From positions 1 to 64,000 of the forward strand of contig CAJUSU010000005.1 in the NCBI GenBank assembly GCA_910589185.1: a stretch of DNA of 64,000 bases, in the 5' to 3' direction. The position numbers and the translations under genes were made by a program. Below are positions 52,402 through 61,872 of this stretch, in pieces (the first letter of the stretch is position 1; each line of letters begins with the position of its first letter). The notes under the pieces were generated by a model. It saw only the letters and a program-made list of their open reading frames with translations. It was not told the origin of the DNA and ran no database searches. Source of the DNA: an uncultured Clostridia bacterium. Lineage in GTDB: Bacteria > Bacillota > Clostridia > TANB77 > CAG-508.

Positions 52402-53476
52402 ATGAAACAAAATATAAGAAATAAGCGGAATTACATTAGTAGCATTGGTAGTAACCATAGTAGTATTGCTCATTTTAGCAGGAATCACAATCATGTATAC
52501 TATGGGAGAAAATAGTATTTTTAAGAAAGCACAAGAGGCTAAAGAAAAGACAAACCAAGCAATCAAAAATGAACAAGAATATATGAATTCCATTGATAAT
52601 ATGGTAAACGAATATTTGAATGGAACAGGGAGTGAAGGAACAACAGAACCAATAGACGTGCCAATTGAAAATATCAAATCAGATTGGGCAACCCTTGAAC
52701 AAATTGCAAAAGAAATTGCAAATGACAACACTATTACGAGTGAAACGGAAGAAGTAAAAGTAGTAGTGGACGGGAAGAGATATACAATTAAGCCAGGAGA
52801 TATTTTTGAAGTAGAATATAACGGAGAAGTCAGAAGAGTAAGAGTGTTAGGATTTAAACACGACGACTTAGTAGATAAAATAGTATATGGTGGAACGCAT
52901 GAAAAAGCAAGTATCAGTTTTGAATTTTTAGATTTAATGACAGGGGACATATATATGTCAATGAATTCAACTAATGCAAATGAAAATGGTTGGGCAGCAA
53001 CAAAAATGAGAAAAGAGCTAAACGGATACTCCAACAATAATGCAACACAAAGCGGGACAATCGGAGGACTAGGGGCAAATTTAAGTAATAAGAGTTATAT
53101 TAAACAAGTAAAGAAAAAGTACATTGCAACATATGATGATGCAAGTAGTGTGACGACATGTAATGATTATTTATGGCTGTTGGCATCAAGCGAAATCGTA
53201 AATAGTGGATATCAAAGTGGAGCATACGGAGTAGCAATCACAAGTGAGGGAAGCCAGTATATGTATTATCAAAAGAATGCAACAGAGGCATATAATGTAG
53301 CAAGTGAGAATCGCGTAAAGAAGACGTCTTCCTCGGACAGTGTGCTCTGGTGGTGGCTTCGTTCCCCTCGTTGCGACTATGACGAAAGTTTCTGTGGCGT
53401 TAACAGCGACGGTTATGTCAGCATTAGCAACGGCGCGAGCGGCAGCGGTGGCGTTGCGCCTGGCTTTAGCATTTAA
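52402..53476 (+). CDS. pilin-like surface protein with variable C-terminus, +1 frameshift at CGG
   Basis: ATG 52402 follows AGGAGG. The first eight codons (MKQNIRNK) are followed by CGG (52426-52428). Dropping the C gives GITLVALVVTIVVLLILAGI, a prepilin-type N-terminus with cleavage before the aromatic or hydrophobic helix. The frame continues to 53476 (357 residues). The C-terminal domain ends WWWLRSPR, then CGVNSDGYVSISNG and GVAPGFSI, like DUF6273/C-type-lectin-like ends. Its last 127 bases are much GC-richer than the rest (see findings). Without the shift it stops 28 codons after the CGG. Confidence 0.8.
53344..53470 (+). other. GC-rich 3' segment, candidate diversity-generating variable region
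   Basis: A hand count gives about 59% G+C over 127 bases, against about a third in the rest of the gene. Many codons are NNC with the first two positions differing (TGC, GAC, AGC, AAC, GGC), as adenine-directed mutation of AAC codons would yield. No template repeat or reverse transcriptase is present in the window. Confidence 0.5.
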
Positions 53477-53498
53477 AATTGAATAAATCAATATAAAG

Positions 53499-53542
53499 CG
53501 AACCTTATTTATGCTAAATATAGTGTAAATAAGGTTTGTTTG
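53499..53542 (+). terminator. probable terminator
   Basis: AACCTTATTTA (53501-53511) pairs with TAAATAAGGTT (53526-53536); the T-run is short and interrupted. Confidence 0.55.
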
Positions 53543-53630
53543 TATGAAATACTTTTTAGGTATTTGCTCATATCAATAAATTATGCTACAATAAGGTTAA
53601 AAACGGAAATAATGGAGTTTAGAAATTAAA

Positions 53631-54452
53631 ATGAATAAGCAAGAGATATTAAAACAATATGGGAAAGAAGAAGATAAAATTTTAGTTGCCAAGATATTAG
53701 ATAAAATTCAATATGCAAGTCAGAAAAATCAAATTCAAATTACCGACTTCTTAGATGGATATCAACAAAAGATAGCACAAAAGGTGTTACAACAGGTAAG
53801 ATATCAAGAAAGTACTTTTTATGGTGGATATGAAGAAGCAGAACGAAAAATGCTATTTCTTTTTCCAGAGAGATTATTTACTTTATTAAAAGAAAACCTA
53901 CAAGAAGATAAAATGATACAAAAAGAAATGAAAGTTATTACCATAAAGCTTCCAAATGATTTGAAAGGAAAATACAGTCATAGAGATTATTTAAGTGGCA
54001 TTATGAAATTAGGAATAAAGAGAGAAAAAATAGGGGACATTTTAGTAAGAGAAGACGGAGCAGATATTTTAGTACAAGAAGAGATGCTAACTTATTTGCT
54101 TTCTAATTTATCAGAACTAACTAGATTTCAAAAAGCAGAAATTTTAGCTAAGGAGATTTCAGAGATAGAAGTAGTGCCAATTCAGTTAGAAGAATTGGTC
54201 ATACTAGTGCCACAACTAAGACTAGATGTAGTGGTTTCAGAATTAGTACATACTTCTAGAACAAAAGCAGAAGAAATCATTATGCAAGAAAGAGTGTTAG
54301 TCAATTATGAAACAAAAACTAAAAATGCAACTATATTACAAGTAGGAGATTTGCTAACAATCCGAGGAAAAGGAAAGTTCAAAATAGGAGAAGTAATTTG
54401 CCAAACAATAAAGGGAAAGTTAAGAGTGAAAGTAGAAAAATATGTATCATAA
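53631..54452 (+). CDS. ylmH: YlmH-type S4 RNA-binding protein
   Basis: 273 residues. The middle domain (YSHRDYLSGIMKLGIKREKI, GDILVREDGADILV) and the C-terminal S4 domain (RLDVVVSELVHTSRTKAEEI) match YlmH, which binds stalled ribosomal 50S-tRNA complexes and is often in the division gene cluster. Here it stands before dinB. No strong ribosome site is seen (GGAG at 53613). Confidence 0.88.
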   Translation: MNKQEILKQYGKEEDKILVAKILDKIQYASQKNQIQITDFLDGYQQKIAQKVLQQVRYQESTFYGGYEEAERKMLFLFPERLFTLLKENLQEDKMIQKEMKVITIKLPNDLKGKYSHRDYLSGIMKLGIKREKIGDILVREDGADILVQEEMLTYLLSNLSELTRFQKAEILAKEISEIEVVPIQLEELVILVPQLRLDVVVSELVHTSRTKAEEIIMQERVLVNYETKTKNATILQVGDLLTIRGKGKFKIGEVICQTIKGKLRVKVEKYVS

Positions 54453-54457
54453 AATAA

Positions 54458-54486
54458 TTGACATACAAAAACGTTTGTTTTATAAT
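54458..54486 (+). promoter_or_regulatory. promoter of dinB
   Basis: TTGACA (54458-54463) and TATAAT (54481-54486) with a 17-base spacer containing AAACGTTTGTTT, a partial palindrome that could be a repressor site. It overlaps the end of ylmH's downstream gap. Confidence 0.7.
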
Positions 54487-54504
54487 ATCCATAGGTGAGA
54501 AAAT

Positions 54505-55714
54505 GTGGAACGTAAAATTTTGCATGTAGATGTAAATAGTGCTTTCTTGTCATGGACAGCAGTTGATATGTTAAAACAGGGAGCAGAGATAGATATTAGA
54601 ACTATCCCTGCTATTATTGGTGGAGATGAAGAAAAAAGAAAAGGAATTGTTCTTGCCAAAAGTATTCCAGCTAAAAAGTATGGAATACAAACAGCAGAGC
54701 CAATCTATTTTGCAAAACAGAAATGTCCTAATTTACAAATCTATCAAAGCAATTTTAGGGTGTATAGGCAATATTCCAATGCATTATATGATTTACTTCA
54801 CGAATATACAGATAAAATTGAACAATTTTCTATTGATGAATGTTTTTTAGATATTACTGATTTTATTCCAAAAGGAAAAACAGATATCCAGATTGCTTAT
54901 GAAATTCATACAAGAGTAAAACAAGAGCTTGGTTTTACAGTTAATATAGGGGTAGCGCCTAATAAACTATTAGCAAAAATGGCGTCTGATTTTGAAAAAC
55001 CAGATAAAGTTCATACTTTATATATCAATGAAATTTCTACAAAGATGTGGCAACTACCAGTTTCAGAATTATTAATGGTAGGAAAGAGAAGTTTACCAAA
55101 GTTAGAATTATTGGGAATTAAAACAATTGGAGAATTAGCACACACTCCAAAAGAGTTATTAGAAAATCAATTTGGAAAGTTTGGAAAAATGATTTGGGAA
55201 TATGCCAATCGGAATTGATTATGCAGAGGTTATTTCAGAACCAGAAGAACCAAAAAGTATTGGTAATTCTTCTACTTTACCACAAGATATGAAAGATTTA
55301 GAAAAGATAGAGGAAATTCTATTAGCTTTGACAGAACAAACTTGTTATCGATTAAGAAAACATCAGTTATTAGCACATACTGTAGGAGTGCAAATTAAAA
55401 ATAAAGATTTTAAGGTATATTCACATCAAAAAAGTTTAGCCACTAATACAGATAGTACGAAAATTATTTATGAAATTGCAAAGCAAATTTTGGAAGAGAT
55501 GTTTGAGCAAGAACCTATTAGACTAATCGGCGTTAAGGTGGATAAACTAACTACAAAAGAAAAACAACAACTATCTTTATTTGATACTCCAAAGAATGAA
55601 AAGCAACAAAGATTAGATAAGACTTTAGATAGTATAAAAGAAAAATATGGTTATGATGCAGTTACGAGAGCAGGCAAAATGAATATTGATGAAATGATGG
55701 ATTTTAAAGACTAA
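54505..55714 (+). CDS. dinB: DNA polymerase IV (DinB), with +1 frameshift at CGG
   Basis: GTG 54505 starts a Y-family polymerase. The palm residues are in ILHVDVNSAFLSWTA and FSIDECFLDIT. The thumb includes VNIGVAPNKLLAKMASDFEK and LPVSELLMVGKRSLPKLELL. In WEYAN the next codon is CGG (55210-55212). Dropping its C gives GIDYAEV, the conserved join to the little-finger domain, which then runs to 55714 (402 residues in all). The C-terminal QLSLFD is the beta-clamp motif. Without the shift the chain ends after the next codon. It performs translesion synthesis. Confidence 0.92.
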
Positions 55715-55800
55715 AAATTGTCGAAAAATGGAAAGTTTTGTACAAGTTTTGCATACTATATATTAGTGCTAGTTCAAGCACTAATAGGAGGTGTAGGAAC

Positions 55801-56070
55801 ATGTACGAAGAAGATAAATGTAACAATAATTGCTATTATACTGGTTGCAAACAAAGAAAAAACAGATGCTGTATTGATATTATTATCTTTATTTTATCAG
55901 TTTTATTTGCATTAACACTTGGACTAATTATTGCATCTATTCCAGTAATAGGAGCAGTTTTATTTGCAGCAATTGCTACTTTAATTGTTTTAGCTGTCAT
56001 ACTTGCTATACTCATCATCATTAGAATTATTCAATTAGTATGTAATCGTAACAATAATAAATGTTGCTAA
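55801..56070 (+). CDS. small Cys-rich membrane protein
   Basis: 89 residues from ATG 55801, which has GGAGG upstream. An N-terminal Cys-rich stretch (CNNNCYYTGCKQRKNRCC) precedes two hydrophobic helices (about residues 26-82), and the end is NRNNNKCC. No family recognised. The Cys clusters at both ends suggest metal binding or disulfides. Confidence 0.6.
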   Translation: MYEEDKCNNNCYYTGCKQRKNRCCIDIIIFILSVLFALTLGLIIASIPVIGAVLFAAIATLIVLAVILAILIIIRIIQLVCNRNNNKCC

Positions 56071-56083
56071 CCAAAAGAACAAA

Positions 56084-56127
56084 CAAATTCCTTGTAGCTA
56101 ATAAGCTATAGGGAATTTGCTTTTTTA
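56084..56127 (+). terminator. rho-independent terminator
   Basis: CAAATTCCTTGTAGCT pairs with AGCTATAGGGAATTTG, followed by six T. Confidence 0.85.
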
Positions 56128-56220
56128 TTTCATTTATGGTATAACTTAGGAAGATTTAAACATTAAGAGAGTCTTAGCATACAATAGTAATAAATCTGTA
56201 AAGAGAAATGGAGTTTAAAA

Positions 56221-57454
56221 ATGAGAGAAGAAACAATAGAAACTTTAAAAAAATACTCTCAAGAACAATTACTAGAGTATTTACCATATCTAACAGAAGA
56301 GGAACAAAAAGTAATAGAACAGCAAGTAAAAACAATTGATTTTAAACAATTACAACAATTGTATGAAATAACAAAACAAGAACCACACATGGAAGAAAAA
56401 AATATTTCACATATTCCTTATGTGGATAAAATGAAAATAGAAGAACAAAGGCGAGAAGAATTAGAGAAAATAGGAAGGGATATTATTAGCAAACGGAAAA
56501 TATGCTATTATTACAATGGCAGGTGGACAGGGGACAAGACTTGGTCATTCAGGACCAAAAGGTACTTATTGTCTAGAAACAGCCAAAGGTCCCAAATATT
56601 TATTTGAAATTATGGTGGACACATTAAAAAGAGCAGAAAAGGAGTATCATGTAACTCTTCCTTGGTATATTATGACAAGTAGGGAAAATCATGAAGATAC
56701 GATTCAATTTCTAGAAGAAAAAGAATATTTTGGGTATGATAAAGCGAAAGTAAAATTCTTTACACAAGGAGAATTACCATTATTAGATACACAAGGAAAA
56801 TTGATTCTAGGAAGAGATAAGAAAATTAAAGAAGCGGCGAATGGAAATGGCGGAATTTACGAAGCAATAAAAGTAAATGGAATTTTAGAGGATTTAAAAA
56901 AGCAAGAAATTGAATGGATATTTATTAATAGTATGGATAACGTTTTGTGTAATTTTGTAGATCCATTATTAGTAGGACTTACAATAGAGCAAAATCATAA
57001 AATAGCTAGTAAATCAGTTGCAAAAGCAGAGCCAAAAGAAAGAGCAGGCATATTTTGCAAAATGAATGGAAAACCAAAGGTAATAGAATATACAGAGCTT
57101 CCAGATGAAATGGCAGAGGAAAGAGATGAAAATGGTGAACTAGTATATGGGGAATTACATATTATGCTTAATTTATTTCATCGCAGTGTTTTAGAAGATT
57201 TAGCAAATGTGCAGCTTCCTTATCATATTGCATTCAAAAAATCTGGTTATCTTGATAAAAATGGAGAATATATTGAACCAGAAGAACCAAATGTATATAA
57301 ATTCGAAGCTTTCATTTTTGATGCATTTACTCGTTATAATGATATGACAATTTTGCGAGTAAAAAGAGAAGAAGAATTTGCACCAGTGAAAAATAGAACA
57401 GGAGTAGATAGTCCTGAAACGGCGACAGCTTTGTACAATCAATACTATTGTTAA
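56221..57454 (+). CDS. UDPGP-family pyrophosphorylase (UAP-like), with +1 frameshift at CGG
   Basis: ATG 56221 follows GGAG. The N-terminal helical part (91 codons, LLEYLPYLTEEEQKVIEQQV) runs in one frame to IISK, where the next codon is CGG (56494-56496). Dropping its C gives GKYAIITMAGGQGTRLGHSG, the signature loop of the eukaryote-type UDP-sugar pyrophosphorylases, in frame to 57454 (410 residues). Further motifs are LPWYIMTSREN and GNGGIYEAI. It should form UDP-N-acetylglucosamine or another UDP-sugar from UTP. It precedes glmU, which lacks a good nucleotide loop. Confidence 0.88.
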
Positions 57455-57494
57455 ATTACTAGATGTTAATAAAATTAAAAAGGAGAATAGAAGA

Positions 57495-58751
57495 ATGGAA
57501 AAGGTAATTGGTTTAGTAATGGCAGCAGGAGTAGACGACAGAATGAAATCTAAAAAGTCAAAATTAGCACAAGAATTGTATGGAAAGGCTGTTATTAAGA
57601 GAGTAGTAGATTCTTTGAAGAAGGCTGGTATTGAAGAGGTAGCAGTTATTGTTGGAGAAAATAAACAAGAAATTGAAGATATTTTAAAAGATGAAGTAAC
57701 TTATTTACATCAAGAGAGCTGTTTAGGAACAGGGCATGCTATTATGCAAGCAGTTAGCTATTTAGAAGGAAAACAAGGAAGAGTAGTAATTGCTAATGGA
57801 AACATTCCACTTATCACACCAAAAACGATTCAAACAGTAGTAGAAAAGTCAGAAAATGAGAATGAAGCAGCTACTATTTTAACAGGTATTATTAGTGAGC
57901 CAACTGGATATGGAAGAATTATTAGAAGAGATAACAAAATTGAAGCGATTATAGAGGAAAAAGAAGCCACAGAAGCAGAAAAGAAAATACTAGAAGTAAA
58001 TGCAGGATTATACTGTTTTGAAATTTCTAAATTATTAGAAATCATTGGAAAACTACAACAAAGTAGTATAGGTCTATATTATTTAACAGATGTTATTAAA
58101 ATGTTTAATACAAAAGACTTCAAAGTAGGTGGAGTATTAGTAGAAGATAATACCGAAATTTTAAGTTTAAATACAAAAGCACAATTAGAGATGCTTACTA
58201 GAATTTTAAGAATTCGTATTAATACTATGCATATGAACAATGGTGTGACCATTGAAGATATTAATTCAACCTATATTTATGAAGATGTAGAAATTGGAAT
58301 AGATACAGTTATTCATCCAAATACAACAATTAAATCAGGAGTTGTGATTGGAGAAGATTGTAATATTGGACCAAATGCTTATATTAGAGAAGGCTGTAAG
58401 CTTGCTAATAAAGTAAAAGTAGGAAGTTTTGTAGAAATTAAAAAAGCAATTATTGGGGAAGGTTCTAAAGTGCCACATTTATCTTATATGGGAGATTGCG
58501 AAATCGGAACAAAATGTAATATTGGTTGTGGAACCATTACTTGTAACTATGATGGGAAAAATAAACATAAAACAAAAATTGGTGATAACTGCTTTATTGG
58601 CTCAAACGTTAATTTAGTAGCACCAGTTAATATTGGAGCTCACACTCTAATTGCAGCAGGTTCAACGATTACAGAAGATGTACCAGCTGAGAGCTTGGGA
58701 ATTGCAAGACAAAGACAAACGAATAAGGAAGGCTGGAACCAAGGAAAATAA
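57495..58751 (+). CDS. glmU: GlmU-like bifunctional protein with degenerate nucleotide loop
   Basis: 418 residues (usual 450-460). The N-terminal domain has the GlmU fold but the signature LAAGxGTRMxS reads MAAGVDDRMKSKKSKLAQEL. The Gly-Thr that grips the nucleotide is replaced by Asp-Asp. ESCLGTGHAIMQAV and IANGNIPLITP are kept. The left-handed beta-helix (GVTIEDINSTYIYEDVEIGI onward, with NYDGKNKHKTKIGDNCFIG) carries the acetyltransferase His/Asn site. It may keep acetyltransferase but have lost uridylyltransferase activity. Confidence 0.82.
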   Translation: MEKVIGLVMAAGVDDRMKSKKSKLAQELYGKAVIKRVVDSLKKAGIEEVAVIVGENKQEIEDILKDEVTYLHQESCLGTGHAIMQAVSYLEGKQGRVVIANGNIPLITPKTIQTVVEKSENENEAATILTGIISEPTGYGRIIRRDNKIEAIIEEKEATEAEKKILEVNAGLYCFEISKLLEIIGKLQQSSIGLYYLTDVIKMFNTKDFKVGGVLVEDNTEILSLNTKAQLEMLTRILRIRINTMHMNNGVTIEDINSTYIYEDVEIGIDTVIHPNTTIKSGVVIGEDCNIGPNAYIREGCKLANKVKVGSFVEIKKAIIGEGSKVPHLSYMGDCEIGTKCNIGCGTITCNYDGKNKHKTKIGDNCFIGSNVNLVAPVNIGAHTLIAAGSTITEDVPAESLGIARQRQTNKEGWNQGK

Positions 58752-58755
58752 GTGA

Positions 58756-58830
58756 TGTCCGATTGGGGACGTTAGTTTAACGGACATTTTACATAATTTT
58801 GTCCGCTAAACTAACGTCCCCAATCGGACA
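58756..58830. repeat. 30-bp palindromic element (GGGGACGT family)
   Basis: The left arm 58756-58785 (TGTCCGATTGGGGACGTTAG...) and right arm 58801-58830 pair with one mismatch around a 15-base loop. It is the same family as 11699 with different outer bases. It lies between convergent glmU and the holin-like gene and could end both. Confidence 0.85.
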
Positions 58831-58834
58831 TTTG

Positions 58835-59212
58835 TTATTGTTGTTCGCCAGGTAGAAAATAATCTACAACACCGTATACTAAAGCACCAATAATAGCGGC
58901 CATCCAAGAAACAGTATAACCTGCTACAAAATATTGGGTTACATATAGTACAACTGCAGAAAGTACAAAACCTACAAATCCTTTACCAAAGGAACTTGCA
59001 TGTAAACCAGTAAATTTTGTGATTAAATAATCAATAACAGTAAGGACAATAGCAGCAGCTGCTAATGACCATATATTATTAATTTGAAACCCTGGTGTAA
59101 AAAATGCAGTAATAGCAAGAACAACGGCAGCTGTTACTAATCTACCAATGATTTGCCAAACAGTTCCTTTAGAGTTAGATCTAGTTTGTGTGTTTGCATT
59201 ATTATCTGACAT
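58835..59212 (-). CDS. phage-holin-like four-helix membrane protein
   Basis: 125 residues from the ATG at 59210-59212 behind AAGGAGG; a longer frame upstream lacks a ribosome site. Four hydrophobic helices (IIGRLVTAAVVLAITAFFTP, SLAAAAIVLTVIDYLITKF, GFVGFVLSAVVLYVTQYFVA, MAAIIGALVYGVVDYF) match the PF04020-type membrane family. The name holin is by similarity only; a chromosomal housekeeping role is more likely. Confidence 0.7.
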   Translation of the reverse strand: MSDNNANTQTRSNSKGTVWQIIGRLVTAAVVLAITAFFTPGFQINNIWSLAAAAIVLTVIDYLITKFTGLHASSFGKGFVGFVLSAVVLYVTQYFVAGYTVSWMAAIIGALVYGVVDYFLPGEQQ

Positions 59213-59376
59213 AATTAAAACCTCCTTAAAAAATGTAAAAACAATGTTGCTTGTGTTTCTAATTGTATTATGAACAAAAAATAAAAATTTATTCAAAATG
59301 AATTGAATAGATTTTATTTTTTTGGCTAAAATCAATAATAAATATATATTTTATAAAATAATTTTAGGAGAGAAAA

Positions 59377-60051
59377 ATGCTAATAACTTTAATTAGAAGT
59401 ATTACTTTATACATAATTGTCTTAATTGTAATGCGATTAATGGGAAAAAGAGAAATAGGGCAAATGCAACCATTCGAACTTGCTATTTCTATTATGATTG
59501 CAGATTTGGCAGCTATTCCAATGTCTGATACTGGAATTCCAATTACAAATGGTATTATTCCTATTTTAGGATTATTAGTTATGCATCTGTTAATTTCTTT
59601 AATTAATATGAAGAGTGTTAGAATAAGAGAATTAATGTGTGGAAGACCAACTATTTTAATTTATCGTGGAAGAATTGATGAAAAAGCTCTAAAAAAAGAA
59701 AGATTTACCATTAATGAATTAGAGGAGAGATTAAGAGATAATAATGTTTTTAATTTAGGTGATGTAGAATATGCTATTTTAGAGACGAGTGGACAAGTAA
59801 CAGTCATTCAAAAACCGAATAAAAGAGCGACTATTCCAGAAGATTTTAATATTATGCCAGAATATGAGGGAATTGCTTATGACTTAGTGGTAGATGGAAA
59901 AATTATGCAAGAAAATTTGAGAAAAATAGAAAAAGATGAGGATTGGCTTAGAAAAGAAGTAAGCAAATTTCATATTAGTCCAGAAAATGCTTTAATTGTT
60001 ACTTATGATGGGAAAGGACAAATTTTTTGCCAAGCAAAAGATGTGAAATGA
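59377..60051 (+). CDS. DUF421 membrane protein (YetF-like)
   Basis: 224 residues. Three membrane segments at the start (LYIIVLIVMRLMGKREIGQM, IMIADLAAIPMSD, IIPILGLLVMHLLISLINM) precede the cytosolic DUF421 domain (GRPTILIYRGRIDEKALKKE, NELEERLRDNNVFNLGDVEY). The family is linked to sporulation or general stress in Bacillus, with unknown mechanism. The next gene, DUF4363, is its usual partner. Confidence 0.85.
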   Translation: MLITLIRSITLYIIVLIVMRLMGKREIGQMQPFELAISIMIADLAAIPMSDTGIPITNGIIPILGLLVMHLLISLINMKSVRIRELMCGRPTILIYRGRIDEKALKKERFTINELEERLRDNNVFNLGDVEYAILETSGQVTVIQKPNKRATIPEDFNIMPEYEGIAYDLVVDGKIMQENLRKIEKDEDWLRKEVSKFHISPENALIVTYDGKGQIFCQAKDVK

Positions 60052-60099
60052 TAGAAAGAAGAGCAGTAAAACATAAAATTGGGTTAGAAAGGGGAAAAT

Positions 60100-60489
60100 A
60101 TGTATAAAGAATTAGTCATTAGTATTGTTGTAATAGCCTTAGTTGTAATAGGAAATATTATCACGCAAAATAATACAATTGAAGCAATTGGGCAAATAAG
60201 TGGTGAGCTAACTTTATTACGTGAGGAAATGGAGAAAGAGAGTCCAGACCAGAAAAAGTCTGAACAGCAAATGAAAAAAGTAGAAGAAGTTTGGGAAAAT
60301 AAATATAAATTAATGGCTTTTTATACAGAACATAATGAGCTTGAAAAGGTACAAACAGAACTAACAAGACTAAAAGCAGATATTCATATGCAAGAATATG
60401 CTCAAGGTGTAGAAAATTTAGAAAGTTGTATTTATATTCTTGAGCATATTAAAGATAAGAGTGCGTTGAAAATTGTTAATATATTTTAA
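60100..60489 (+). CDS. DUF4363 family protein
   Basis: 129 residues. One N-terminal membrane segment (LVISIVVIALVVIGNIITQN) precedes a helical outer domain with WENKYKLMAFYTEHNELEKV, as in DUF4363. It is found with DUF421 genes in Clostridia and is likely co-transcribed here. The GGAAA ribosome site is 5 bases from ATG. It overlaps the convergent dapB stop by four bases. Confidence 0.78.
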   Translation: MYKELVISIVVIALVVIGNIITQNNTIEAIGQISGELTLLREEMEKESPDQKKSEQQMKKVEEVWENKYKLMAFYTEHNELEKVQTELTRLKADIHMQEYAQGVENLESCIYILEHIKDKSALKIVNIF

Positions 60490-61226
60490 TTTATTATAGA
60501 ATATAAACCACTTTTTTGCTTTACTAAAAATTTTGCTGCTTTGATTGATCCTTCTGCAAAAACAGTTCTAGAATGAGCAGTATGTTTTACTTCTAAAGTT
60601 TCGTTAGAGCTAAAAAAGAATACAGAATGTTCACCAACAATATTTCCACCACGAATACTAGAGAATCCAATTTCTTTTGAATTTCTTTTTTCTTGTTTTT
60701 GCATACGATTTAATTCGTATAGGTAGACATCAGAGTTTGCATGATTAATACTATCTGCCAATAAAAGAGCAGTTCCACTTGGACTATCTTTTTTCTGGTT
60801 ATGATGTGTTTCCACAATTTCAATATCTGCTTCAGGCAATTTTTGAGAAAGCTCAGAAACAATATGGCTAAGTAAATTAATTTCATAGGACATATTGCTT
60901 GATTGAAAAATAGGTATTTGTAGGGAAGCATTTTTAATTATGTCTTGTTGTTCTTTGGAAAAGCCAGTAGTAGCAATAACAATAGGAACATGATTAGAAA
61001 TGCAATAAGGTAGAATAGCAATAGTAGCTTCTGGCGCAGAAAAGTCAATTATGACATCAGGAATCTCAGACAAAGAATTGATATCAGAAAAAATAGGATA
61101 GGAGTTGTTTGAACAAGGCGAATGGTCTAAACCACCTAATAATTGAAAGTCATGTTCCTTTAAAACTAGATTAGCAACTTCACTTCCCATTTTTCCACCA
61201 ATACCATTGATAAAAGTTTTTAACAT
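60486..61226 (-). CDS. dapB: 4-hydroxy-tetrahydrodipicolinate reductase
   Basis: 246 residues. The Rossmann motif FINGIGGKMGSEVANLV, IDFSAPEATIAILPYC, IATTGFSKEQ and the substrate motif EIVETHHNQKKDSPSGTALL (catalytic His, Lys) identify DapB. It makes tetrahydrodipicolinate for diaminopimelate and lysine. It lies downstream of dapA and an HD gene on the same strand. Confidence 0.93.
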   Translation of the reverse strand: MLKTFINGIGGKMGSEVANLVLKEHDFQLLGGLDHSPCSNNSYPIFSDINSLSEIPDVIIDFSAPEATIAILPYCISNHVPIVIATTGFSKEQQDIIKNASLQIPIFQSSNMSYEINLLSHIVSELSQKLPEADIEIVETHHNQKKDSPSGTALLLADSINHANSDVYLYELNRMQKQEKRNSKEIGFSSIRGGNIVGEHSVFFFSSNETLEVKHTAHSRTVFAEGSIKAAKFLVKQKSGLYSIIN

Positions 61227-61291
61227 TTTTTCACCTCTTTGCTATAGTGTATGCTAGGGCGGAAAGGTATATGTAAAAAATGGATTGCAAT

Positions 61292-61335
61292 TAAAAAACT
61301 GCATGAAATTCACAAGAATTCATACAGTTTTAAAA
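61292..61335 (-). terminator. terminator of the HD-domain gene
   Basis: On the minus strand AAAACTGTATGAATT pairs with AATTTCATGCAGTTTT and a T-run follows. It separates the HD gene from dapB. Confidence 0.75.
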
Positions 61336-61341
61336 ATATAA

Positions 61342-61872
61342 CTAAACAATTCTAAAGATGATTAAACTTAAAAATACGTAAGCATATTTATATAATTTTT
61401 TGGTATGTAATAATTTTCTAAAATAACAAAATGTTTCTCTACAAGCACTGTACTTATCAGCAAAAGTTACAATAACTGTTTCCTTGAAATGAGGAATTTT
61501 AATAGTAACAGGCCACATATGGTTGACTATAACATCTTGCTCAATTGCATTTAAATGAAAAATTTTTTTAGCATTTTTTAAAGCAACTTTAGGATGTAAG
61601 AAGGCGTGTTGACTAGTCCATTTGTTATCAGGCTTTTCGTGAGTATGCCAGTCATATAAAAATAGGTCATGTAGCATAGCACCACGAGTAGCAGAAACAT
61701 AGTCTAAATGAAAAAACTTACACATCAAATAAGTATAATAAGCAACTTGCATACAATGCTGATAACATGAAGTATTGGCATGTTGATTAAAATATCTCAT
61801 TTGTTTCACAGTTGGATTTTCTATTAAATCTTGAATAATATTCATAAACTCATCATAAGTATGGTTTATCAT
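61342..61872 (-). CDS. HD-domain phosphohydrolase-like protein
   Basis: 176 residues. Metal ligands are in NTSCYQHCMQVAYYTYLM (H), ATRGAMLHDLFLYDWH (HD) and later His residues (VIVNHMWPVT, FADKYSACRE). This is the small HD fold found in many Clostridia. The substrate is unknown. It lies between dapA and dapB. Confidence 0.78.
   Translation of the reverse strand: MINHTYDEFMNIIQDLIENPTVKQMRYFNQHANTSCYQHCMQVAYYTYLMCKFFHLDYVSATRGAMLHDLFLYDWHTHEKPDNKWTSQHAFLHPKVALKNAKKIFHLNAIEQDVIVNHMWPVTIKIPHFKETVIVTFADKYSACRETFCYFRKLLHTKKLYKYAYVFLSLIIFRIV

Noticed and set aside
52170..54500. Complete diversity-generating retroelement
   Set aside because: No reverse transcriptase or template repeat is in the window; only the variable-region pattern is visible.
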